A DNA stretch of 64,000 bases, taken from assembly GCF_900111495.1 (NCBI RefSeq), contig NZ_FOIU01000005.1, positions 1 through 64,000 on the forward strand. The letters run 5' to 3'. This stretch comes from Chryseobacterium wanjuense. Its GTDB lineage: Bacteria; Bacteroidota; Bacteroidia; Flavobacteriales; Weeksellaceae. A model generated the notes under the pieces. The model saw only the letters and a program-made list of their open reading frames with translations, was not told the DNA's origin and searched no databases. Shown one piece after another: positions 1 to 9,126 of this stretch (its first letter is position 1; each line of letters opens with the position of its first letter). The position numbers and the translations under genes are program-made.

Positions 1-899
1 CAAATCCTACAACTAAATTAGATATAGCAGGGTCAGTAAAAATTACAGACGGTACACAAGGAAATAATAAAGTATTAACATCAGATGCCAATGGTGTAGC
101 AACATGGAAGGATCTTCCAGCAACGACAGATACAAGCATTTATACAAACAACGGAACTCTTACAGGAAACCGTACTGTAACACAGGGTGCCAATACATTA
201 GCTTTTACAAGTACAGCAACAACCGGGACAAACCATTTTTCGGTAGATGGTAATACCTTTTCTGTTGATGCGGCAAACAACAGAGTGGGAATTGGAACAA
301 CTTCTCCAACGACCAACTTAGATGTCAATGGTAATGTTAGGCTAAGAAGTGTTCCTGCTTCAAATGCAATGAATTCTACTGATAAAATAATGGTTCTTGG
401 AAGTGATGGAGTTGCTAAACAGGTACCGGCAGATGCCATACTTAATAATGACGATATTAGAGTTATACAATATGCCAGAAGTTTTAGTAGTCCCATAGAC
501 AGCTCTACACCTACTAGTTCACAAGTATCAATTGGTAATCTTAGAGTGAGATTTAATGCTACCAGCCCTACCAGTAATGGATTTATAGAATATGGTGTTA
601 ATACACCTAATCATACCACTGTTTGGTACAGAAAAAGAGGGAGTTTAAGTTCTATGATAGAGCAGTGGGGGCAACTTTCAATCTCGTCGACAACCTCGTG
701 GAATAGAGTACCCGGAGGTTCTGAAAACTATGTCATGCCTTCTGCTAGAGATACTACAGAAACTATTATTACATTACATAATTCTAAAGAAATTTATAGA
801 ATTACTTCAAATATCAATGGAAATATTATGGCTTCAGATGGAGTTCCTGGGGTTATATCATCAGCAACATTATTTGTTGAAAAACTTAACTGGAATTAA
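1..899 (+). CDS. Modular surface/secreted protein, 3' part (5' end outside window)
   Basis: The frame is open from the first bases, so this is the 3' part of a longer gene; about 299 residues are visible. The visible part starts with a beta-rich unit (PTTKLDIAGSVKITDG, then LTSDANGVATWKDLP) and near residue 95 repeats it as VGIGTTSPTTNLDVNG. Such units are typical of fibre-like and endosialidase-chaperone-type proteins. The last 150 residues form a different, probably globular beta domain ending in VEKLNWN. I see no T9SS sorting domain. Five other genes in the window (53958, 55069, 55900, 60730, 62759) share the VGIxTxxP head. The function is unknown; cell-surface or extracellular location is inferred from the family style. 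Confidence 0.75.
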   Translation, partial: NPTTKLDIAGSVKITDGTQGNNKVLTSDANGVATWKDLPATTDTSIYTNNGTLTGNRTVTQGANTLAFTSTATTGTNHFSVDGNTFSVDAANNRVGIGTTSPTTNLDVNGNVRLRSVPASNAMNSTDKIMVLGSDGVAKQVPADAILNNDDIRVIQYARSFSSPIDSSTPTSSQVSIGNLRVRFNATSPTSNGFIEYGVNTPNHTTVWYRKRGSLSSMIEQWGQLSISSTTSWNRVPGGSENYVMPSARDTTETIITLHNSKEIYRITSNINGNIMASDGVPGVISSATLFVEKLNWN

Positions 900-1093
900 T
901 AAAAAATGTTAAATATGCATTTTTGAAATTATCCATTAAAAAAATAGAATTATTGATGTAAAAAATTTTTCTTCATTTTTAGTGATAATAAGTCAAAAAT
1001 TTCCAGTCTCTTACAGCTTTTTATTATTTTATTTTTACGAAACACCATTCACTCACCATAAAACAATTGTTGTTTTTTCTCTAGTGTTTTTAG

Positions 1094-1130
1094 CCAAAGA
1101 TTAATTCTTATTAGTCTTTGGTTTTTTTTG
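1094..1130 (+). terminator. Intrinsic terminator of the modular surface gene
   Basis: CCAAAGA pairs with TCTTTGG over a 14-base loop and is followed by eight T. It is probably the transcript end of the gene stopping at 899, which would leave a 3' UTR of roughly 200 nt. Confidence 0.7.
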
Positions 1131-1167
1131 TTTAGATACATAAATATAGCAGACTATCAATGAGATG

Positions 1168-1195
1168 CTTCGTCTGCTTCGCACTCAGCATGACA
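1168..1195. repeat. Diverged copy of the 28-bp dispersed repeat arm
   Basis: This 28-mer matches the left arm at 12711-12738 at all but three positions. Only one arm is visible here. Confidence 0.6.
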
Positions 1196-1278
1196 GTGTT
1201 ATAGATATTGCTTTTTTGCCATTCCGGATAGGATTTTCAGGTTTTAAAATTATATTTTATGGTTTTGAGTTTTAATTT

Positions 1279-2313
1279 TTATTCAAACCTCGCCAAAGAA
1301 ACCTCCTCATGCAAAGGAATATTCTCTTCGATAAAATCATAAAGACTTTTAGAAAAATAGCACCCGTTCAGAATTCCCCTTGCTCCGAGTCCGTTGAAAA
1401 CATATAAATTCGGATGTTCAGGATGTCTTCCTATGATCGGTCTTCTGTCCTTCACTGTTGGCCGGAAACCAAAATTCACTTCTTCAACTTCAAAATCGTA
1501 AGGATAAAACTCCGACAAACCTTTTATAAGCTGTTCTACCGCAGTTTCATCAATGTGGTGATGCAGTTGTTCCCTATCGTAAGTTCCGCCATAGAAATAC
1601 AGTCCATCATTGATAGGAAATAAAAAATGTTTCTTTTTAATGGTAATATTTTCAGGAATCGGCTGAGAAAGTTTTACTTTAATCTGATGTCCTTTATTCG
1701 GATTTACCAGAACGTTTGAAAAATAGGGATTATCTTTTACTCCCATTCCCTCACAAAACAGAATATTTTTAAAATTAAAATTCCTGTATGTGGAATCCGA
1801 TGCATTAAGTTGGGTATAATCGAATTTCTCGTTAATAAATTGCTCTCTTTCATTTAAAAAACTAAATAAACCGGTAAAAAATCCATTAACATCCAATCTG
1901 GCAGACTGATTCACCTTTCCTGAATTAAAATCGTTTTTTACTACGTTTAAATGACCAAAATTTTTGTCTAAAAAATTTACGAGCTCTTCATTTTCCGATT
2001 TTTTAAGCCAAAGCTTCTGCTCATTCTCATCATGAAAAATCCTGTGAATAGGAGATTCTATTAAATAATTCTTCCCTGTATAAGATTCTATTTCTTTCAG
2101 AGATGTTTTAAGAAAATCAATCTGTTCCTGAGCTTTCCAGAAAGTTGTAAACTTTTTCAGCACCACCGGATTGATAATTCCTGCGGAAACCTGGGACGCG
2201 CTTTTCCTGCCTTCTGAAAAGATTACAAATGATTTGTTATTCTTAATCAGCTGATGGGCAAAAAATAATCCTGCATATCCATCTCCTACGATAATATAAT
2301 CTACATTTTCCAT
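1279..2313 (-). CDS. FAD-dependent oxidoreductase (DAO family)
   Basis: This 344-residue protein opens with a dinucleotide-binding fold, VDYIIVGDGYAGLFFAHQL (about residues 4-22), and ends with a DAO-type FAD-contact segment, FNGLGARGILNGCYFSK (about 307-323). These frame a D-amino-acid/glycine-oxidase-like substrate domain. The family oxidises amines or amino acids with FAD; no substrate can be assigned. There is no signal peptide, so it is cytoplasmic. It follows gldN in the same direction, but the terminator at 2318-2348 ends only a few bases before its ATG, so expression may depend on read-through or a promoter inside the hairpin region. Confidence 0.75.
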   Translation of the reverse strand: MENVDYIIVGDGYAGLFFAHQLIKNNKSFVIFSEGRKSASQVSAGIINPVVLKKFTTFWKAQEQIDFLKTSLKEIESYTGKNYLIESPIHRIFHDENEQKLWLKKSENEELVNFLDKNFGHLNVVKNDFNSGKVNQSARLDVNGFFTGLFSFLNEREQFINEKFDYTQLNASDSTYRNFNFKNILFCEGMGVKDNPYFSNVLVNPNKGHQIKVKLSQPIPENITIKKKHFLFPINDGLYFYGGTYDREQLHHHIDETAVEQLIKGLSEFYPYDFEVEEVNFGFRPTVKDRRPIIGRHPEHPNLYVFNGLGARGILNGCYFSKSLYDFIEENIPLHEEVSLARFE

Positions 2314-2317
2314 AATA

Positions 2318-2348
2318 AAAAAACCTGAGTAAAAATACTCAGGTTTTG
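2318..2348 (-). terminator. Terminator after gldN, abutting the next start codon
   Basis: AACCTGAGTA pairs with TACTCAGGTT, with a short A/T loop and a T-run on the minus strand. It lies 20 bases past the gldN stop and its T-run ends about 5 bases before the ATG of the FAD oxidoreductase. Confidence 0.8.
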
Positions 2349-2367
2349 TATAACTATCAAGTGAAAT

Positions 2368-3306
2368 TTAGTAATTCCACATATCATTTTCCATTTGAAG
2401 GATTTGAGCTTTGATTCTGTCGCTCTCCTCGATCTGCTCATCAGCATCTCTAGGAATGTAATCTTTGATGATTCCATCACCTAAACCTGTTGAAGATTTG
2501 AAAATTACCGTAGAGAATCTTCTAGCATTGATCAAATCATCAAAAGATAAATCTGCAGATGAATTTTTTCTGTTGAATACGTAGTTATTAGCTAAAATAT
2601 CTCTCGCATTCGGATAATATACCCAGAAAAGATCGATCAAATCATTAGCTCCCGGTAGAGGCTGTCCGTCCGGTGTTGTTCTACCGATCAATTTAGGATC
2701 CGGTCCCATTGCAGCAATACCTAGAGGTCTGTACTTCATTTGTCCGTCTCTCTTATCGATGAACCACATACCGAAGATTTTTAAAACTTTTACTTTTTCA
2801 GTAGTTGTTTCATAAACGTCGGTAAGCTCTTTTTTCTCCTGATCTGTTAATTGACGTCCACTGTTAAGGATGTTAATAGCTTCGTCATCAACTCTTACGT
2901 CTACCAATCTACTCTTGATTTGCTCAGGAGTAAGTCTTTGAACGAAGTTTTCATCGTCATAAACTTCTTTAATTTCGCCGCTTAAAGCTCCATCAAGTAA
3001 AAGTTTGTATAATGATTTTGTCTGTGTAGACAAAAGTCCGTCAGGATTATTATAATAGAAAGGCTGATTGATTTTGTCGTTCATATCAATAACTTCCCAA
3101 ACAAACATGCTTTTCAGAATATCTTTCTCATCAACAAAACCATATTCAAGTGGCTTAACTTTCTTGTCGATAATCGTGTCTCCTACTTTCATTTTGTTCT
3201 CAGCTCTCATTTGTCTAAACTCTTCTGGAGAAGAAGCGTTTAGGATAGTTTGAGAAAACATGAATCCCGAAACTAAAACTAAAAAACTGCTAATATATTT
3301 TTTCAT
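2368..3306 (-). CDS. gldN: T9SS / gliding motility protein GldN
   Basis: GldN (PorN) is a periplasmic partner of the lipoprotein GldK; together they form the ring of the T9SS trans-envelope machine. The protein has 312 residues, the usual length for the family, with a signal peptide (FLVLVSGFMFSQ, cleavage near residue 19). Family-like stretches include FVWEVIDMNDKINQPFYY and RPLGIAAMGPDP. It is the last gene of gldK-L-M-N and starts 8 bp after the gldM stop, so translational coupling is likely. Order and size match the conserved flavobacterial operon. Confidence 0.95.
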   Translation of the reverse strand: MKKYISSFLVLVSGFMFSQTILNASSPEEFRQMRAENKMKVGDTIIDKKVKPLEYGFVDEKDILKSMFVWEVIDMNDKINQPFYYNNPDGLLSTQTKSLYKLLLDGALSGEIKEVYDDENFVQRLTPEQIKSRLVDVRVDDEAINILNSGRQLTDQEKKELTDVYETTTEKVKVLKIFGMWFIDKRDGQMKYRPLGIAAMGPDPKLIGRTTPDGQPLPGANDLIDLFWVYYPNARDILANNYVFNRKNSSADLSFDDLINARRFSTVIFKSSTGLGDGIIKDYIPRDADEQIEESDRIKAQILQMENDMWNY

Positions 3307-3314
3307 AATATTTT

Positions 3315-4907
3315 TTATTGAATATTAATTAATACAGGTGAAATATTTGGAACTTGCATACTTCCTAATCCAGTGGCAGTCGCTTTGATATCAAATATAT
3401 AAACCCCATCTCCAGGTCTTAAATTTCTAAACATTCCGGATACACTTTGTAATGAGTTACCCTGAACTTGCATTGATGCTCTTCCCGGTACTCTTACCAT
3501 GAACGAAGTCACTTGGAAAGACACAGGGAAATCGAAATCCGGAATAACTGCCTGTAAAGACTGGTTTTCCACAGACGTAGCTGGTAATGTCAACATATTT
3601 TTACCTCTGATCTGACCTTGTGGCGGAGGTACATTTTTAATTCTATACTCAAATACCTGAGATAAAGATTTTCCGTAAGGGTCTGTTCCTGATAAAGTAA
3701 TCTTCAAGATGTTTCCTGAACCCGGTCTTACATCCCACTTACCAGGACCAGTGCTCTTCACAGTTGCTCCCGGAGCAGATAATGAAAGTTTCGCGTTATC
3801 GGCACCTAAGATAGAACCTGTAACAGGGTTATCAAGACCTCTATACATTACATTCATCTTATCAGCAGAAAGTAATAATCCTTTTTGAAGTTTTACTTCT
3901 TGCGGACCTGCAATTACATTATATGTATGCGTGAACGGGAAGTTTTGTGCTTTTCCGGTAGCATCAGTCAATGTAATATTTCCACTGAATACGTGCTCTC
4001 CGATTCCACTTGTATTAAGGGTAGCATAACCTTTACCATTCTCCTGTCTGCTTACACCTGACATTACAATTTTGTTACTGTTTGAGTAATTTCCTAGCAT
4101 TACTACAGCTTCTGCAGGCTTACCGGCAACTACATCCACAGGAGCAGATACGATTGCTTCATAGCTTGAGAACTTGATACTAGCATCAACTTTTTCCTGT
4201 AACAATAATGCCAATGCATCAGATTGTACATTTCTTGCATCATTCTGAATAATCTCAAGATTAGACAATGCCGCAATTAGAGGCTGGTGATAGAATTTAT
4301 TCTGCAACCAAGTCTTATTGTTAGGAGATTGTCCTTTTGCATATTCAGCAATTAATGATTTGTTTGCTCTGTCAACTAAATCTTTCAATTGAGGATTGTT
4401 CCCAAAAGTAGCGTTGATAAAGTTTCTTACATCATCAATTTTAGCTTTTAAATCTGTAGCTCCTTTAGATGCAGAATTTTCGTCTCCGTCTCTAAAGAAA
4501 TATTTTGTAGTCGCTTCGTTGTTGTTCAGTGCAGAGAAATTCTCACTTACATCAATCAGCTTTCCTGTTTTAGGATCTTTTTCTACAAATTCAGATTCCT
4601 TTTTTAGTTTATCTTTGATCTGATCTGCGTGTGAAACCAACGCATTGATCTTCTCTTTTAATTGCTTGTACTGAGCCCAAGGCTGAGCATAGGTATCTGG
4701 TACCTGCTGAGCTTTAGCTTCAAGAGTTTTCTCGAAAATGTCTTCATTTTTTCTTTCAGTCAATAATCGAGTCTCTTTTAATGCAATTGTAGAATCATAA
4801 TATGATCTGATGATTTCCGCATCAATATTTAGAGCCATCATAGCGATGAACACCAAATACATCAGGTTGATCATCTTCTGACGAGGGGTCTGTTTTCCTT
4901 GTGCCAT
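3315..4907 (-). CDS. gldM: T9SS / gliding motility motor protein GldM
   Basis: GldM (PorM) is anchored in the inner membrane by one N-terminal helix and spans the periplasm as a dimer. It couples the GldL proton channel to the GldK/GldN ring. The 530-residue protein starts with the typical MAQGKQTPRQKMINLMYLV and one hydrophobic segment (about residues 12-30). A helical region follows to about 220, then several beta domains ending in an Ig-like domain (PGDGVYIFDIKATATGLGS). It lies between gldL (53 bp upstream) and gldN. Confidence 0.96.
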   Translation of the reverse strand: MAQGKQTPRQKMINLMYLVFIAMMALNIDAEIIRSYYDSTIALKETRLLTERKNEDIFEKTLEAKAQQVPDTYAQPWAQYKQLKEKINALVSHADQIKDKLKKESEFVEKDPKTGKLIDVSENFSALNNNEATTKYFFRDGDENSASKGATDLKAKIDDVRNFINATFGNNPQLKDLVDRANKSLIAEYAKGQSPNNKTWLQNKFYHQPLIAALSNLEIIQNDARNVQSDALALLLQEKVDASIKFSSYEAIVSAPVDVVAGKPAEAVVMLGNYSNSNKIVMSGVSRQENGKGYATLNTSGIGEHVFSGNITLTDATGKAQNFPFTHTYNVIAGPQEVKLQKGLLLSADKMNVMYRGLDNPVTGSILGADNAKLSLSAPGATVKSTGPGKWDVRPGSGNILKITLSGTDPYGKSLSQVFEYRIKNVPPPQGQIRGKNMLTLPATSVENQSLQAVIPDFDFPVSFQVTSFMVRVPGRASMQVQGNSLQSVSGMFRNLRPGDGVYIFDIKATATGLGSMQVPNISPVLINIQ

Positions 4908-4960
4908 TCTCTTTTCTTTGTTTTTTGATTAAGTAGTTAAATTTAGAAATGGTTAGGAAA

Positions 4961-5653
4961 TTAAGACTTCATAGCAGTCAACATACCACCATAAACTCTG
5001 TTTAAGTTGTTTAAGTTTGATGTTAAACCTTGTAATTCTTGATTGAATTTTTCAGAATGTTCAACAGATTTTTGCATATCTTCAACGTATTTCTTAGCAA
5101 AATCAGACTGTCTTTGTCCGTTTTCTAATTGCATCGCATAAAGCGCGTTCATGCTTTCCATGTGCTGAGCAGCTTTGTTTAGCTGATCATTATATTTATG
5201 AGTAGAAGCTGAAACGTCAACAGTTTGGTTGATTTGATCAACAGAGCTGGAGAATTTATCAATACCAGTTCTTAGTCTTTCGAATAACTGAACGTCTAGT
5301 TTGGCATCCTGAAGCATTTTATCTAATTTACCTGAAAGAGAGTTTTCAAGTTCTGCAAAATGATCAATATTATTTTTAGAAGAAACGTTAGAATGTAAAG
5401 GGTTTGGATTAGCATGTTTGTCTAACAATTCCGGATATACATTTTCCCAAGCATAAGATTCTTCTGTTTTTGGCGGGTCGAAAGCGAAAATGATGAAGAT
5501 GATCGCTTCTGTGATAAGTCCCACTGTAAGGGCAACGTTACCAGTAATAGGTCCGATGTTAATGTGAGTAATTTTAAGCCAAGCTCCAAGAATTACAATT
5601 GCAGCACCGAATGAATAGAAGAAATTCATCCAAGCATCTTTAGTCTTAAACAT
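4961..5653 (-). CDS. gldL: T9SS / gliding motility motor protein GldL
   Basis: GldL is the inner-membrane, proton-motive-force-driven stator-like subunit that powers T9SS export and gliding with GldM. The 230-residue protein has two transmembrane helices (about residues 11-27 and 38-57) and a long, probably coiled-coil cytoplasmic tail. The polar residues described as functionally important in GldL are all present at the expected places: Y13, K27, H30 and E49. The start MFKTKDAWMNFFYSFG fits the family. Confidence 0.95.
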   Translation of the reverse strand: MFKTKDAWMNFFYSFGAAIVILGAWLKITHINIGPITGNVALTVGLITEAIIFIIFAFDPPKTEESYAWENVYPELLDKHANPNPLHSNVSSKNNIDHFAELENSLSGKLDKMLQDAKLDVQLFERLRTGIDKFSSSVDQINQTVDVSASTHKYNDQLNKAAQHMESMNALYAMQLENGQRQSDFAKKYVEDMQKSVEHSEKFNQELQGLTSNLNNLNRVYGGMLTAMKS

Positions 5654-5713
5654 ATAAGTTAGTTTTTTTTAATGTTAAATAAATTGTTATTGAAAAATAA
5701 TAGTTCGATTGAA

Positions 5714-7132
5714 TTATCTGTTAACTCTTTTCGCTTTAACAGCAGCTTCAGGGATATCTTGTACAGTTCTGAATCCGATATAGCTTCTAGCTGAATCTTT
5801 TCTCTCCCAATCTCTTGCTCCTGTCATTAACATATAACCTACATCTTTCCAAGAACCTCCTCTTACAGATTTTCTAGTATCAGTTTTATCTTTAATAGTA
5901 GGGTTTAGCGTAGAAGCAAATCCGTAAGTAGAGTTATTATATCCAGATTCTGTCCATTCAGAAACGTTTCCAGCCATGTCAAATAACCCAAATCCATTCT
6001 TCTTAAATTTCTTTACTGGAGCTGTATATGTATAAGTACCTTTCTTATCGTCTTCCATATAATTACCTCTCTTAGGTTTGAAGTTTGCCAGGTAGCAACC
6101 TCTGTCGTCCATTAGGTAAGGACCACCCCAAGGATAAGTAGCATTTTCCATTCCTCCTCTTGCAGCATATTCCCATTCGATTTCCGTAGGAAGTCTGAAT
6201 TTCAATGGTCTTTGTTTTCTTCTCTTCAAGCTTTCGTTGTAATCAGACTTTAATTTTGATCTGAAGTTACAGTAAGCTCTAGCCTGATCCCAAGTTACCC
6301 CAACAACAGGATAATCTTTATAGGCTTTGTGCCAGAAATATTGTTCGAACAAAGGCTCGTTATAAGCAAAGTGGAAATCTTTTACCCAAACAGTTGTATC
6401 CGGATACACAGCGATGCTTTCACTTCTAAGGTAGTTTACACCTCTTTCTTTTTCAGCTAAAGCAACATCCATGTCTCCCCATCTGTAAGTGTATTTAAGT
6501 TTACTAACGTCAAGGATCCTTTCATTAGAAATTCTTGAAGAAGCAGGTAAATACATTGATTCTAAAACTTCAGCGTATTCTACATCAGGATATTTGGATG
6601 TATTCCAGTTCAATGGAACTTTCCAATCCAATTTTTTTGTAGGATCATAGCTATCATCTTCTCTACCTCCCTGTCCTTCTAGATATTCTTGATATGGTGT
6701 TAAATTTTCTTCCTTTTGAGCAAGGTATGCGTAATCTCCGATGCTTTGACCTTTACCTTTACCTTCACCACCTTCTCCGGCAGCTTCAGCAAGTAAAGTT
6801 CTAGCAATAGAATCTCTTACGTAATTAATGAATACCCTGTATTCTGCATTAGTAGTTTCTGCTTCATCCATGAAGAAAGAAGAAACAGTAACTGTTTTAA
6901 GGTTTGCTTTTTCAGGGCTGTTTGTAGGATCCTGATCAGCAAGACCTGCTACGAATGATCCGGCAGGAATGGCTACCATTCCGTATGGTCTTTCAGCAAC
7001 AAATGATTTAGTTTTTTCTCTTGGTATCAACTCTCCTTTTGTTCCTGGCTTCCCTACAGAAGAAGTACCACCACCTGAACAAGATACCGACGCTACCGAC
7101 GCAGACAATAATAAAAGAAATATCCTTTTCAT
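5714..7132 (-). CDS. gldK: T9SS / gliding motility lipoprotein GldK
   Basis: GldK (PorK) is an outer-membrane lipoprotein forming the periplasmic T9SS ring with GldN. The 472-residue protein has a lipoprotein signal peptide with a lipobox ending SVSC (Cys at about residue 19). A formylglycine-generating-enzyme/sulfatase-modifying fold follows, with MVAIPAGSFVAG near residue 52, FRLPTEIEWEYAARGG and MAGNVSEWTESG. In this family the fold is structural rather than catalytic. It begins the gldKLMN unit, 110 bp downstream of glmS. Confidence 0.95.
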   Translation of the reverse strand: MKRIFLLLLSASVASVSCSGGGTSSVGKPGTKGELIPREKTKSFVAERPYGMVAIPAGSFVAGLADQDPTNSPEKANLKTVTVSSFFMDEAETTNAEYRVFINYVRDSIARTLLAEAAGEGGEGKGKGQSIGDYAYLAQKEENLTPYQEYLEGQGGREDDSYDPTKKLDWKVPLNWNTSKYPDVEYAEVLESMYLPASSRISNERILDVSKLKYTYRWGDMDVALAEKERGVNYLRSESIAVYPDTTVWVKDFHFAYNEPLFEQYFWHKAYKDYPVVGVTWDQARAYCNFRSKLKSDYNESLKRRKQRPLKFRLPTEIEWEYAARGGMENATYPWGGPYLMDDRGCYLANFKPKRGNYMEDDKKGTYTYTAPVKKFKKNGFGLFDMAGNVSEWTESGYNNSTYGFASTLNPTIKDKTDTRKSVRGGSWKDVGYMLMTGARDWERKDSARSYIGFRTVQDIPEAAVKAKRVNR

Positions 7133-7241
7133 GTTAATTTTTATAATTAAGCCGTAAATATATAATTTTTTTAAGAAACTTTTAAGATTTTTTTTGAAAT
7201 AACGGAAGAAATCTAAATTTATTTTATTTACAACAAATTTT

Positions 7242-9095
7242 TTATTCTACAGTTACCGACTTTGCTAGGTTTCTCGGTTGGTCTACATTGGCACCTCTGT
7301 ACACAGCAATATAGTATGCTAAAAGCTGTAAAGGCACTGATGCAACGATCGGCGAGAAACATTCTGCCGTCTCAGGAATCTCGATAACATAGTCTGCCAT
7401 CTCTCTTACCTGTGTGTCTCCATTATTTACAACAGCAATTACTTTTCCTTTTCTTGCTTTAATTTCCTGAACGTTGCTTACAATTTTATCATAGTGTCCT
7501 TTTTTAGGAGCAATGATAACAATCGGCATATTTTCGTCAATTAATGCAATCGGACCGTGCTTCATCTCTGCAGCAGGGTATCCTTCAGCATGAATATAAG
7601 AGATTTCTTTCAATTTCAACGCACCTTCCAGTGCTGCAGGATAGTTATATCCTCTTCCTAAATATAGGAAATTTGTCGCATGTACAAAATCTTTTGCAAT
7701 ATTTTGCACCAAATCGTGCGTAGTGGCTAAAACATCTTCGATTTTTTTAGGAATAGCATCCAGCTCAGCAATTAAGCTCATGAATTCTGCATTTCCTAAA
7801 TTCCCGTTATGTTTACCTAATTTAAACGCAATTAAAGTAAGAATCGTAAGCTGCGCAGTAAATGCTTTTGTAGAAGCTACCCCAATTTCTGGGCCTGCGT
7901 GAGTATACGATCCTGCATCCGTAATTCTTGCGATTGAAGAATCTACGACGTTACAAATACCATATATAAATGCGCCTTTTTCTTTTGCTAATTTCAATGC
8001 TGCCATTGTATCTGCAGTCTCTCCGGATTGGGAGATTGCAATCACAACATCTTTATCTGTGATAATCGGGTTTCTGTATCTGAATTCCGAAGCATATTCT
8101 ACTTCTACAGGAATTCTTGCATATTCTTCAATAAGATACTCCCCGATAAGACCTGCATGCCACGAAGTTCCACACGCAATAATGATAATTCTGTTTGCAT
8201 TCTTGAATCTTTCGATATGATCCCAGATTCCTGCCATTTTGATAACGCCTTCGTCAACAAGAAGCCTTCCTCTCATCGTATCGTGAACAGATTTTGGCTG
8301 TTCGAAGATTTCTTTAAGCATGAAATGCTCATACCCTCCTTTTTCAATCTGCTCTAAGCTTAATTTAAGCTCCTGAATTTCTGCTTCTATTTTAGAATTA
8401 TCATTAATGGTTCTGATGTCTACTCCATTTTCTAATGAAATAGTAGCCATATGACCTTCTTCAAGATAGATTGCTTCTTTCGTAAACTCTACAAAAGGAG
8501 AAGCATCTGAAGCGATGAAATATTCTTTATCACCAATTCCGATTGCTAAAGGAGAACCTAATCTTCCTACTACCAATACTCCCGGATAATCCTCATGCAT
8601 TACTGTAATGGCATAAGCTCCATAAACTTCATTAAGAGCATATCTTACCGCTGTAGGGAAATCCGTTTCAGCATTCAAATCCATAAAATACTGGATAAGA
8701 TTTACTAAAACTTCCGTATCGGTTTCAGATTTAAAGGTAAATCCTTTTTCGCTAAGCATTGTTTTAATCGTATCATAATTTTCAATGATACCATTATGAA
8801 TGATGGCGATCTTATTATTATTAGACAAATGCGGGTGAGAATTTCTGTCACTCGGAACTCCGTGAGTCGCCCAACGAGTGTGTCCCATTCCGATTTTAGC
8901 CTTTCCTCTTAATTGTCCGGAAATATTAACCAAATCATCTACTTTACCCTTGGTTTTTTCAACTTCAAATGTATTGTTTGTGTCTTCCAAAACAATTCCG
9001 GCACTGTCGTACCCTCTGTATTCCAGCCTTCTAAGACCATTAATTACTATATCGTAAGCGTCCTGAAAACCCGTATATCCAACGATTCCGCACAT
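7242..9095 (-). CDS. glmS: Glutamine--fructose-6-phosphate aminotransferase (isomerising)
   Basis: GlmS makes glucosamine-6-phosphate from fructose-6-phosphate and glutamine, the entry to UDP-GlcNAc, peptidoglycan and LPS. The 617-residue protein begins MCGIVGY, so the catalytic Cys2 of the class II glutaminase domain is present. GHTRWATHG and HNGIIENY follow. Two SIS isomerase domains follow (ACGTSWHAGL and ISQSGETADT; LGRGYNYPAALEGALKLKE), and it ends NLAKSVTVE. Length and end are typical. It is the third gene of a run starting at 11542 and lies just upstream of gldK. Confidence 0.97.
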   Translation of the reverse strand: MCGIVGYTGFQDAYDIVINGLRRLEYRGYDSAGIVLEDTNNTFEVEKTKGKVDDLVNISGQLRGKAKIGMGHTRWATHGVPSDRNSHPHLSNNNKIAIIHNGIIENYDTIKTMLSEKGFTFKSETDTEVLVNLIQYFMDLNAETDFPTAVRYALNEVYGAYAITVMHEDYPGVLVVGRLGSPLAIGIGDKEYFIASDASPFVEFTKEAIYLEEGHMATISLENGVDIRTINDNSKIEAEIQELKLSLEQIEKGGYEHFMLKEIFEQPKSVHDTMRGRLLVDEGVIKMAGIWDHIERFKNANRIIIIACGTSWHAGLIGEYLIEEYARIPVEVEYASEFRYRNPIITDKDVVIAISQSGETADTMAALKLAKEKGAFIYGICNVVDSSIARITDAGSYTHAGPEIGVASTKAFTAQLTILTLIAFKLGKHNGNLGNAEFMSLIAELDAIPKKIEDVLATTHDLVQNIAKDFVHATNFLYLGRGYNYPAALEGALKLKEISYIHAEGYPAAEMKHGPIALIDENMPIVIIAPKKGHYDKIVSNVQEIKARKGKVIAVVNNGDTQVREMADYVIEIPETAECFSPIVASVPLQLLAYYIAVYRGANVDQPRNLAKSVTVE

Positions 9096-9126
9096 AATTA
9101 TATCAAGTGTTTAAGTGTTCTAAGTG

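Larger units (their letters stand above)
900..1278. other. Intergenic region with a terminator and a dispersed-repeat copy
   Basis: No credible gene lies in these 379 bases. They hold a strong hairpin-plus-T-run terminator near 1094-1129, about 195 bases past the preceding stop, and one arm of a dispersed repeat at 1168-1195 whose better copy is at 12711-12825. Confidence 0.6.
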
